Positions 1 through 7,300 of a stretch of 17,182 nucleotides of DNA are shown one piece after another. The notes beneath the pieces are model-generated. The model saw only the letters and a list, made by a program, of their open reading frames with translations, had not been told where the DNA came from and did not search any database. The position numbers and the translations under genes are program-made. Source of the DNA: Desulfuromonadaceae bacterium (lineage in GTDB: Bacteria; Desulfobacterota; Desulfuromonadia; Desulfuromonadales; SZUA-401); contig QKBP01000047.1 in assembly GCA_003246035.1 (NCBI GenBank), forward strand, positions 1-17,182. The letters are read 5' to 3'. Positions within the stretch are counted from its first letter, which is position 1. Every line of letters begins with the position of its first letter.

Positions 1-546
1 GTCGACCGCGTAGCCGTTCTGCGGTCCCTGGTGGCTGGTCTTCCCCTTAAAGGCCTGGCTGATCGGGAAAGCGGTCCCCGCGGGGATCGGCGGGAGGTAG
101 GGGTGCTCGGGGGCATGTACGGCGTCCGGGTCGCCGAACACGTGCGTGCTCCGGATCGAGTAGGCCGAGGCGCGCCGGGGGTCGGCCGGGTAGAGGCGCA
201 GCAGCTCCCGCTCGTCCCGGGGGGGGACCACGAAGCGCGCCGGCAGCGGTACGCTGGCGGCCATGTTCTCGGCATCGAGCACGCTCAGCTCCACCTCGAC
301 CGGGCCGAAATAGCCGTTGACCGCGGTGATGCGTCGGCGGGTCTCCACCCCTTCGTCGCGGACCTGAAAGCGCTCCCGGTACTCGACGTGTTCGGCGGTC
401 GTTACCGTCACGGCCTGGCGTCCCTCGAGGGGGCGGTCGCTGAAGGTCCGGTTGCCGTGCTCGTCGATATAGGAGTAGATCTTGGCCGCCGAGCACGGGG
501 CCACCCCGAACAGCAGGCAGCCGACAAGAGCCAGCAGGGATTTCAT
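1..546 (-). CDS. Secreted DUF4124 / M23-family metallopeptidase, 5' part only
   Basis: Partial gene: 182 codons are present and the frame stays open to the left edge. It begins at the ATG complementary to 544-546, behind a GGGAGG ribosome site. Residues 1-20 form a Sec signal peptide ending in CSA. Residues 22 to about 57 match DUF4124 (IYSYIDEHGNRTFSDRP), a small domain common at the N-terminus of exported proteobacterial proteins. A beta-rich linker with WG-free, Pro/Arg-rich sequence follows. The last residues, 163-182, contain SHQG (H172) and NGYAVD (D182), which resemble the start of an M23 (lysostaphin/LytM-like) peptidase domain, where such His and Asp residues bind zinc. M23 enzymes cut peptidoglycan cross-links in the periplasm. 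The rest of the catalytic domain lies outside the window, so activity cannot be judged. A short LVGC at residues 7-10 could be read as a lipobox, but it is too close to the N-terminus to be convincing. Confidence 0.75.
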   Translation of the reverse strand, partial: MKSLLALVGCLLFGVAPCSAAKIYSYIDEHGNRTFSDRPLEGRQAVTVTTAEHVEYRERFQVRDEGVETRRRITAVNGYFGPVEVELSVLDAENMAASVPLPARFVVPPRDERELLRLYPADPRRASAYSIRSTHVFGDPDAVHAPEHPYLPPIPAGTAFPISQAFKGKTSHQGPQNGYAVD

Positions 547-574
547 CGTCGCCTCCCGGGAGGATTTCGTCCCT

Positions 575-603
575 ATCCTAAGGGGCAATAGTGCGCAGTG
601 CAA
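575..603 (-). promoter_or_regulatory. Possible sigma70 promoter for the DUF4124/M23 gene
   Basis: On the minus strand TTGCAC (598-603) and TAGGAT (575-580) are separated by exactly 17 bases and lie about 28 bases from the ATG. The -10 matches consensus at 4 of 6 positions and the -35 at 3 of 6, so this is only a plausible site. Confidence 0.35.
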
Positions 604-622
604 GCGCGCCGATCAGGACATA

Positions 623-631
623 TGCTAAAAT
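623..631 (+). promoter_or_regulatory. Possible extended -10 promoter for the 77-aa zinc-ribbon gene
   Basis: TGCTAAAAT is an extended -10 element (TGn followed by TAAAAT, 5 of 6 matches) in one of the few AT-rich patches of the left half. No convincing -35 lies 16-18 bases upstream, which extended -10 promoters can tolerate. It would give a leader of about 85 bases and is divergent from the candidate promoter at 575-603. Confidence 0.35.
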
Positions 632-721
632 TTAAATGTAAGAAACAGGTCGAGACGCCGTAGCCACACGGCGCCGCATCCCCCGGCACGTCAGGGCCAT
701 GGGGCAGAAAGGAGAAGGGTC

Positions 722-955
722 ATGAGGGACGAGTTCACCGAAGCCACGAAAGAAATGCAGGACAAGTCGCCGTTTGTCTGTACCAGCTGCGGTCACCCCC
801 ACGACATCGTCAAGCTGCGTGAAAAACTCTACGGCAAGCCGGCCGAAGTCCACGACCGCTTCAGCGAGGCGGTCCGCGAAGAGGGAGAGAAGTCGGCATT
901 CGTCTGTGAGAGCTGCGGCAGCAAGCAGACCATCGAGAAAAAAGATCTGCACTAG
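722..955 (+). CDS. Small protein with duplicated CxxC half zinc-ribbons
   Basis: 77 residues, ATG at 722 preceded by AAAGGAG (708-714) with 7 bases between. There is no signal peptide or membrane segment, so it should be cytoplasmic. Two FVCxSCG motifs (C20/C23 and C62/C65) are exactly 42 residues apart. The whole of residues 3-31 aligns without gaps to 45-73 with 15 identities in 29, so the protein arose by internal duplication. The four cysteines could make one zinc-ribbon-like site, each repeat giving one knuckle; the charged helical stretches around them would pack beside it. Similar small ribbons bind nucleic acids or protein partners, but no specific family was recognised and no function is claimed. 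It appears to be a single-gene unit with its own terminator. It is unlikely to be spurious given the ribosome site, the repeat and the terminator. Confidence 0.85.
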   Translation: MRDEFTEATKEMQDKSPFVCTSCGHPHDIVKLREKLYGKPAEVHDRFSEAVREEGEKSAFVCESCGSKQTIEKKDLH

Positions 956-1010
956 CCGATCTACGGCACGAGAGATATCCGTAATCTGAAAACGAGGCCA
1001 CTCGCCCGTC

Positions 1011-1038
1011 GGGGTGCGCATTCTGCGCACCCCTTTTT
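1011..1038 (+). terminator. Rho-independent terminator after the zinc-ribbon gene
   Basis: A perfect 10-bp stem (GGGGTGCGCA at 1011-1020 with its complement at 1024-1033), a TTC loop and then TTTTT at 1034-1038. It starts about 55 bases after the stop codon and separates this gene from the rdgC-like gene. Confidence 0.9.
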
Positions 1039-1130
1039 CGCGGGCATCCCTGGATTGACGGAGGCGGGGAGATTCTGCTTGCCCTCTCCGGGCGATCGGT
1101 GTAACACCTAGGACCCCGATTAATCACACC

Positions 1131-1135
1131 AGGAG
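1131..1135 (+). promoter_or_regulatory. Ribosome binding site that decides the rdgC start
   Basis: AGGAG directly abuts the ATG at 1136 (zero spacing) but sits 6 bases before the ATG at 1142. The second ATG is therefore the likely start, giving a protein that begins MGILNNTVSICQF. Confidence 0.75.
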
Positions 1136-1141
1136 ATGACC

Positions 1142-2308
1142 ATGGGTATCCTCAACAACACCGTCAGCATCTGCCAGTTCCAGGTGGCCGGCACCCTGCC
1201 GCAGGGCGACCTGTCCCCCTTCGTGGCCGCGGGGCTGGCCCGTCAGGCCTTTCAATCGATCGAGCACAACGGTGCCGAGCTCTCGATCGGCTGGGTCGAG
1301 CTCGACGACCACCAGAGCAGCGCCTTTGCCGACGCGGCGAGCTACCGCCGCGACCACTACGTGACCTTCGCCCTGCGCCGCGACCAGCGCAAGCTCCCCA
1401 GCGCCCTGCTCAAGCCGGGATTCAAGCAGGCCGAGGCCGCCTGGCTGGCCGAGAACCCCCAGTTCCGCCGCGTCCCCAAGCAGCAGCGCGAGACCCTGCG
1501 CGAGACGGTGCGCGCCGCGCTCTTCGCCCGCACCCTGCCGGTCCCGGCGGTCTACGACGCGGTCTGGGACACGCGTCGGCAGATCGTGACCTTCAGCAGC
1601 CTGAGCAGCAAAACGGTCGACCTGTTCGTCGACCTGTTCAAGAAGAGCTTCGAGGGGCTGCGCCTGGTGCCGCTGCACCCCATGGCCCGCGCGGAGCAGG
1701 CCGTCGAGGCCGAGCTGCTGCCGGCTTTGAGCGCTGCCGACGCCAGCGGCAGCGACGCGGTCCTCGAGAAGATCGCGGGCAACACCTGGCTGGGGAAAGA
1801 CTTCCTGCTCTGGCTGATGCACGCCACCATGAACACCGCGGCCGAGTTTCGCGTCAACCAGCCCGGCCCGGCCCAGAGCGGCGAGGCGTTTGTCGCCTAT
1901 CTCAACGACCGCCTGCTGCTGGTGAGCGACGGGGAGCACGGCCAGCAGAAGGTTACCGTCACCGGCCCGCAGGAGCGCTTCGACGAGGTGCGCACCGCCC
2001 TGCAGCAGGGGAAGGAGATCGTCGAGGCGGTGCTCTACCTGGAGAAGCGCGAGCACCAATGGAAGCTCAATCTCAAGGGGGAGACCTTCCACTTCGCCTC
2101 CCTCAAGTCCCCCGGGGTGACCCTCGAGAAGGAGGCGATCGTCGACCCGGCGCTCGAGAAGGAGGCGGTCTTCTACGAGCGCATGGCGCTGCTCGGGGAG
2201 GTTGAACAGCTCTTTCAATCGCTGATGGCGAGCTTCCTGAAGCAGCGCCTTTCGCGGGAGTGGGTGCAGATCGAGCAGGCGATCCGCGCCTTCCTGGCGG
2301 CGGCGTAA
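1142..2308 (+). CDS. rdgC: RdgC-like recombination-associated protein
   Basis: 388 residues from the ATG at 1142. The sequence resembles the RdgC family (Pfam RdgC) in the form found in Geobacter relatives: an N-terminal MGILNNTVSICQF beta strand, then GWVELDD, DHYVTFALRRDQRKLP and the segment PAVYDAVWDTR. In E. coli RdgC is a ring-shaped, sequence-independent DNA-binding protein that restrains RecA-driven recombination at replication forks. At 388 residues this protein is longer than the roughly 300-residue enterobacterial form, and the extra length is mostly at the C-terminus (charged, Glu/Lys-rich helices, ending RAFLAAA). There is no signal peptide. It stands alone between two terminators, with no recombination genes nearby. 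The family call is from sequence memory, not a search; the general fold and role are inferred. Confidence 0.7.
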   Translation: MGILNNTVSICQFQVAGTLPQGDLSPFVAAGLARQAFQSIEHNGAELSIGWVELDDHQSSAFADAASYRRDHYVTFALRRDQRKLPSALLKPGFKQAEAAWLAENPQFRRVPKQQRETLRETVRAALFARTLPVPAVYDAVWDTRRQIVTFSSLSSKTVDLFVDLFKKSFEGLRLVPLHPMARAEQAVEAELLPALSAADASGSDAVLEKIAGNTWLGKDFLLWLMHATMNTAAEFRVNQPGPAQSGEAFVAYLNDRLLLVSDGEHGQQKVTVTGPQERFDEVRTALQQGKEIVEAVLYLEKREHQWKLNLKGETFHFASLKSPGVTLEKEAIVDPALEKEAVFYERMALLGEVEQLFQSLMASFLKQRLSREWVQIEQAIRAFLAAA

Positions 2309-2330
2309 CACTCCCGGCCGTTCAAGATAA

Positions 2331-2360
2331 AAGCCCGGCATGCTCATGCCGGGCTTTTTT
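2331..2360. terminator. Bidirectional terminator between rdgC and the pilin/HAMP pair
   Basis: AAGCCCGGCAT (from 2331) pairs with its complement ending at 2356 around a 4-base loop and is followed by six T residues (2355-2360). Four A residues precede the stem, which become T on the minus strand. The hairpin lies between two convergent genes and can serve both. Confidence 0.9.
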
Positions 2361-2403
2361 GCGTCTTCGACAAAACGACGAAGAGGGTTCTTTATCGTAG
2401 CGG

Positions 2404-3000
2404 TTATTTAAGGTGGGAAGTGTATTTTTCCAGGGCCTGCAGGCCCATCTCGCGGCTCGCCGCCAGCTTCGCGAGCAGCGTCCCGGCAGTGGCCTCGTCG
2501 AGCTCGCGGCGTGCAACCTGCCCCTCGATCTCCGCGATGCAGGCGGCAACGGTCTCCTGGCTGTCGTGCAGGGCCTGTACCACCCCCCTCAGGTCGCCGA
2601 TCAGCACGTTGACGTGCTGCGCCAGCTCCTTGAGGTCGTCTTTCTCCCGCAGCACCAGGTCGACGTCGAGCCGGCCGGCGCTGACGTCGGCGAGGGTCTT
2701 CTTGAGGCGGAACACCGGGCCGGCGATCCGGTGGGTCATGAAGATCGTCCCCAGGCTCATCAGCACGATCATCGCCGCGAGGATTGGCCAGCTGCTGTTG
2801 TGCATGTTGAGCAGCATCCGGGCGATCTGGGCCTGCTCCTCGAGCGGGTGGCCGGAGAGCAGGGACGAGATGTAGGGGGCCAGCAGCAGGCAGATGAAGA
2901 AGGCGGTGTAGATCAGCAGCAGGATCAGGGTCTGCACCACGTACTTGGTCTGCAGTTGCTTGTGGATGTAGAGCTGCGTGCGTTTGCGTTGTGTCGTCAT
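2404..3000 (-). CDS. Membrane HAMP-domain protein without an output domain
   Basis: 198 residues. A basic cytoplasmic start is followed by transmembrane helix 1 (about 22-44), a short periplasmic loop (45-69), transmembrane helix 2 (70-89) and a HAMP domain (about 90-139) that opens with the characteristic RIAGPVFRLKKTL and contains GRLDVDLVLREKDDLKELA. The remainder (140-198) is a predicted helical, coiled-coil-like tail. HAMP domains pass signals from membrane helices to kinase, cyclase or methyl-accepting modules, yet none of these follows: the protein ends at a natural stop. It may signal by contact with a partner or organise a membrane complex. Its ATG overlaps the stop codon of the pilin-like gene upstream (ATGA at 2997-3000), so the two are translationally coupled and probably act together. 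The specific function is unknown. Confidence 0.85.
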   Translation of the reverse strand: MTTQRKRTQLYIHKQLQTKYVVQTLILLLIYTAFFICLLLAPYISSLLSGHPLEEQAQIARMLLNMHNSSWPILAAMIVLMSLGTIFMTHRIAGPVFRLKKTLADVSAGRLDVDLVLREKDDLKELAQHVNVLIGDLRGVVQALHDSQETVAACIAEIEGQVARRELDEATAGTLLAKLAASREMGLQALEKYTSHLK

Positions 3001-3428
3001 GGTTCGTCCCCGCTGGTCGCCCCGTCAGGGGTCAACCGGATCGTGGTCTGCTTCTTGTCATTGGCGGTCACGGTGAGAATGTAGGTCGTCGGTGAGCCGC
3101 TATAGCTCACGATCGAGGCGAAGTCCGACCCGATCTGCTCGAGCAGGCTGGCGGTGAAGACCGCGGTCCCCCTGGAGTCCTGACCGGTGGCGAAGTCGAT
3201 GCGGACGGGGTAGCGCTTGTGCTTGTGATGGTAGAGCTCGAGGGCCTTGCCCATGGTGCTCGCGGTGTTGCGCGCCAGGGTGAGCTTGGCCTTGTCGACG
3301 TAGTTGAAATAGGTGGGGAGCATCACGGCGAAGATCGCCGCCAGGAAGACGAACACGACCACCAGCTCCAGGTAGGCGGAGCCCTTCTGCTTGCGGCGGA
3401 GCAGGGGAGTAAGGCGAGTCGTGATCAT
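2997..3428 (-). CDS. Type IV pilin / pseudopilin-like protein
   Basis: 143 residues; the ATG at 3428 follows AAGGAG. Residues 1-16 are a short basic leader ending RRKQKG, then S17-A-Y-L-E21-LVVV begins a hydrophobic helix (about 17-40). This is the class III prepilin signal: cleavage after G16 by a PilD-type peptidase, with Glu at position +5 of the mature protein. The +1 residue is Ser rather than the usual Phe/Met. After the helix comes an amphipathic stretch and LELYHHKHKRYP, which resembles the RYP region of GspG-like pseudopilins, and then a beta-rich C-terminus (YILTVTANDKKQTTIRLTPDG). There are no cysteines. It is probably a minor pilin or pseudopilin assembled from the inner membrane; which machine it serves cannot be told because no pil or gsp genes are in the window. 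It forms an operon with the HAMP gene downstream. Confidence 0.8.
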   Translation of the reverse strand: MITTRLTPLLRRKQKGSAYLELVVVFVFLAAIFAVMLPTYFNYVDKAKLTLARNTASTMGKALELYHHKHKRYPVRIDFATGQDSRGTAVFTASLLEQIGSDFASIVSYSGSPTTYILTVTANDKKQTTIRLTPDGATSGDEP

Positions 3429-3569
3429 GGGTCTCCTTATTTCGAGCTCTTCAACCTGAAAAAGGGGGGATTGTAAACCTGCCCGGCCCCGCCACCTCTG
3501 CCGCGGGAGCTCAAAGGTCCAGGGCGCTGATCAAACCGGAGCCACAGAGCGCAAGCCTGGACCCGCCGC

Positions 3570-4202
3570 CTAGAACATGAAGCCGATCGAGGCGTTCAGC
3601 GACAGACCGCTGCCGGAAAAGGTCACGTCCTGGTTCACCCCGAGGAAATCGAGCTCCCCGGTGCTCGAGAACGACATGTAGCCGAGCTCGACCCCCAGCT
3701 CGATCACGTCGTTCAACAGCGTGTACCCCCCGGCCGTCAGGCCGAGGGCCGCGTAGGGTCCGCCGCCGTCGGAAAACCCGGGGATGCTCTGCTCGGCGCC
3801 CCCCACGTCGAGCTGCACCTTGAACTCCAGGTGCGAGCGCTCCGAGAGGTTGGCGGAGAGGCCGGGGGCGATGCTGAGCCCGAAGGCCGACAGTTGCACT
3901 TCGTCGCCGAAGTCGTCCTTGCCGATGTGGTTGCGGGCGAAGATCCCGAAGGCACCGACAAAACCGAGCGACTGCTCGGTCCGCGAACGCAGGACGACCA
4001 CGGGGTTGAAGTTCACGCACCCCTGGCCGTCGAGATCGACGGTGAGCGAACCCCCGAGGACATCGACCTTCACCTCGTCGAGGCCCGGGACCATCCCGGC
4101 GGCGAGGCGGATGCCGGCAATGGAGTCGGCGTGGGCCGGCGAGCCGAGGCCCGACAGGACCAGGGGGAGAACGAGCAGGATCAGGGCGAGGATGCGTTTC
4201 AT
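3570..4202 (-). CDS. Small outer-membrane beta-barrel protein
   Basis: 210 residues from the ATG at 4202. AGGAGG (complement of 4213-4218) lies 10 bases upstream, and a clear Sec signal peptide follows, ending SPAHA (about residue 26). An upstream in-frame start at 4238 would add 12 residues before the signal and lacks such support. The mature part alternates polar and hydrophobic residues with many glycines and aromatic strand ends (LGFVGAFGIFARNHIG, YAALGLTAGGYTLLND, IELGVELGYMSF) and ends in SIGFMF; a final aromatic residue is the usual signal for the BAM assembly complex. The length suits an 8-stranded barrel or an OmpW/OmpA-like porin-family protein. Substrate and role are unknown. It is transcribed away from the alpha-2-macroglobulin operon and may be followed by the pilin gene 141 bases downstream; no terminator was seen between them. 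Confidence 0.8.
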   Translation of the reverse strand: MKRILALILLVLPLVLSGLGSPAHADSIAGIRLAAGMVPGLDEVKVDVLGGSLTVDLDGQGCVNFNPVVVLRSRTEQSLGFVGAFGIFARNHIGKDDFGDEVQLSAFGLSIAPGLSANLSERSHLEFKVQLDVGGAEQSIPGFSDGGGPYAALGLTAGGYTLLNDVIELGVELGYMSFSSTGELDFLGVNQDVTFSGSGLSLNASIGFMF

Positions 4203-4244
4203 GGCGGTGGGACCTCCTGGAAAGGGGGATAGCAACACCGCACC

Positions 4245-4272
4245 AATAAATCAGGGGACCCGTGGAAGTCAA
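4245..4272 (-). promoter_or_regulatory. Possible promoter for the outer-membrane protein gene
   Basis: On the minus strand TTGACT (4267-4272, 5 of 6 matches) is followed after 16 bases by TTTATT (4245-4250, 4 of 6), preceded by an extended -10 TGA. The leader would be about 36 bases. Confidence 0.5.
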
Positions 4273-4308
4273 GTTGCCCAACGTTCCTACCGCAAGGGAA
4301 ACAGGCGA

Positions 4309-4337
4309 TTGGCATCCATGCGGAAAATTGCTAATCT
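4309..4337 (+). promoter_or_regulatory. Possible promoter of the alpha-2-macroglobulin operon
   Basis: TTGGCA (4309-4314, 5 of 6 matches), a 17-base spacer and TAATCT (4332-4337) with a TGC extended -10 immediately before it. The start point would lie about 40 bases before the ATG at 4382. It is divergent from the candidate promoter at 4245-4272, only 36 bases away, so the two may influence each other. Confidence 0.5.
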
Positions 4338-4381
4338 TGAACTCTTTATGCCGATTTCCATGCCTTTTCCAGGAGGGTCGT

Positions 4382-7300
4382 ATGTCCCGACGCGTTCGCC
4401 GCTGGTCCGTTGTCCTCTTCCTGTTCGCCTGGGCCGGGGCGGCCTGGGGCGCCTTCGACTCGGCCGAGTTCAACGCCAACCCCGCGCCTCTCGAACTGTT
4501 GGCGATCAATCCGGCAGGCGAGGAGGTCCCCCCTTCGCGGCAGATCGTCCTCCGCTTCAACCGGCCGGTGGTGCCGGTCGGGCGCATGGAACGCGACGCG
4601 TCGGAGATTCCGGTGACGGTCGACCCGCCGCTGGCCTGTGAGTGGCGCTGGCTCGACACCAGCAACCTCGCCTGCCAGCTGGGCTCCAGGGAGGCGATGC
4701 AGTTCGCGACCCGGTATACCGTGAGCGTGGCGCCGGGGATCGCTGCAGAGGACGGTTCGACGCTGAGCGAAGAGGTCATCCACACCTTCTCCACCACCCG
4801 CCCGCGTGTGGCGCGTGCCTATTTTTCGGCCTGGCGCTCTCCGGGGATGCCGATCATCCGGGTCCGCTTCAACCAGCCGGTCACGGCCGAATCGGTGGCG
4901 CAGCACCTCTACTTCATGACCGGACAAGGGGATCTGGTGCCCGCAAAGGTCAGCACCTCGGTCGAGGACCTGCCGAATCCTGGCCGAGAGCGGAGCATCT
5001 GGGAATATGCCCAGTCCCTGGCGATCAGCACCCCGGTGGTCGGCGAAACCTGGTACGTGGCGCCGGCGCAGGAGTTCGAGCTCGACACCGCCGTCGAGCT
5101 CAAGATCGAACCGGGGGTGGCCGCGACGGACGGGCCGCTGCCGGGGGATGAGGAGCGTACGGTGGTGAGCTTCGATACCTTCCCGGAGTTTGCCTATCTG
5201 GGTCTGGCCTGCCGGGACAACGCCGACAAGGAGCTGTTCTTCCCCGCCGGAACCCAGCCGCAAACGGGGCAGCTCTGCTCGCCCCACAACCCGGTGATGC
5301 TGCGCTTCAGCGCGCCGGTCGCCGATGGAGCGTTGCGCGCCGGGCTCAACACCATCCCCCCGCAGACGGTCGCCGAGGACGAGACCCTGGCGTATCGCGC
5401 GGAGGGGGGGGATTACGCGGTCGGACGCCCACACCGCTCCGGAGAACGGTACGACGTCTACCTCCCCTTCGGGCGCGAACCGTATCAGCCGATGACCATC
5501 CAGGCGGCCGCAGGTGAGCTACTGGATGTCTTCGGTCGGACCCTGCCCCAGGATCTCCGTCAGATGTTCTTCACGGACCACTACCGGCCCAGCTACACCT
5601 TCGGGCATCGCGTCTCGGTCCTGGAAAAAGGCGTGGCGAGCGAGGTCCCCATCGAAATCCGCAACATCGAGCGGATCGACCTGCGCGGCACGGCGATGAC
5701 CGTGAACGGCAAGCAGGAAGGGATAGCGCGCTCCCTGGTCTTCGACACCACGATGGATACGGGCTTCCGCGTCCCCCTCGACCTGCGCCAGTTCCTGGGG
5801 GCTCCCTCCGGGGCCGTGGCCGGATCCTTCGACACCGTGCCCGCCCCCCGCTACGGCAGTGACCGCGAGTTCTTCGCCCAGGTCACCCCCTTCAATCTCC
5901 AGGTCAAGATCGGCCATTTCAGCTCCCTGGCCTGGGTCACCGACTACGCCACCGGCCAGCCGGTGGCCGGGGCGATGATCAGCCTGTATCGCGCCTCCTG
6001 GCCGGGGCTGACGCTCAGCCCCGAGGTGCTGGCGAGCGGAACAAGCGACCGCCACGGCCTGGTGCACCTGCCCGGAAGCGAGGAGCTCGACCCCCGCCTG
6101 TCGAGCCTCAACTCCTGGCGTGGGAACGTCCTGGTGGTGCGCTGCGACAAAGGGGAAGATCTGGCGCTCATGCCGTTGAACTCGGAGTTCGTGAGCGGCA
6201 ACGCCTTCGAAGGCTATGACGAGGAAAGCTACACGAGCCTCAGGCGCAAATACGGCCACATTCATGCCTGGGGGACGACCGCCCAGGGGGTCTACCGGGC
6301 CGGCGATACCATTCAGTACAAGCTGTACCTGCGCAACCAGGACAACCGCCGCTTTATCGCGCCGCCGCAAGGGAACTACCACCTCAAGATCATCGACCCG
6401 ATGAACCAGACCGCCTTCGAAGAGCGCAACCTGACCCTCTCGGAATTCGGGGCCGCCAGCGGTGAGTTCACGGTACCGACGAACGCGCCGGTCGGCTGGT
6501 ACCGCTTCGAGCTCTCGTCCGACTTCGGCGGGGACTGGCAGCCGATGAGGGTGCTGGTCAGCGATTTCACCCCGGCGCCGTTCAAGGTCGAGACCGAGCT
6601 CAACGGCGAGCTGTTCCGCGCCGGCGAGGCGGTCAGCGTCGCGACCCATGGGCGCCTGCATGCCGGCGGCCCGTACGCCGACGCCGGTTGCCGCGTGACG
6701 GCGCAACTGACGCCGATCCCGTTTGTGAGCAAGCACCCGCAGGCCCGCGGGTTCAGCTTCGACACCTGGGGGGGGAACACCGCAACCCAGACGATCCACC
6801 AGAGCGAGGCGCGGCTCGACAATGCCGGCGACCTGCAAACCGAGTTCAGCCTCGACGCGCCGCGGGTGCTTTACGGGCGGATGATGGTGGAGAGCGCGGT
6901 ACGCGATGACCGGGGCAAATATGTCGCCGGCTCCACCACGGCCCGGTTTGTCGGGCGGACACGCTTCGTCGGTCTGCGCCAGGACGACTGGCTCCTGAAG
7001 GAGGGCAAACCCGCGCGGGTCGAGGCGTTGGTGGTCGACGAGCACGGCGACCCGGCGACCGGATCGGTCGTCAAGCTCAAGGTGAAGGTGCGGGTGACGA
7101 CCGCGGCGCGCGTCAAGGGGGCGGGGAACGCCTACCTGACCCGCTACAGCCACAGCTGGGTCGACCTCGAATCGTTCGAACTGACCTCCGCCGGTACGCC
7201 GGTCGGCGTCAACATCACCCCCGACCGTCCCGGTCTCTACGCAATCAGCGCGGAGATCGTCGACACCGCCGGTCGCAGTCACTCGACCAGCATCGAACGC

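Noticed and set aside
1055..1107. Sigma70 promoter for rdgC (TTGACG at 1055, or TTGCCC at 1079 with TAACAC at 1102)
   Set aside because: TTGACG has no -10 at suitable spacing, and the second pair matches consensus too poorly (3 of 6 at the -10) to list as a feature.
3511..4797. A 428-codon minus-strand frame crossing the outer-membrane protein gene and the divergent promoters
   Set aside because: It spans two opposing genes and their promoters and has Arg/Pro-rich shadow composition; the frame starting at 4202 has a signal peptide and barrel features.
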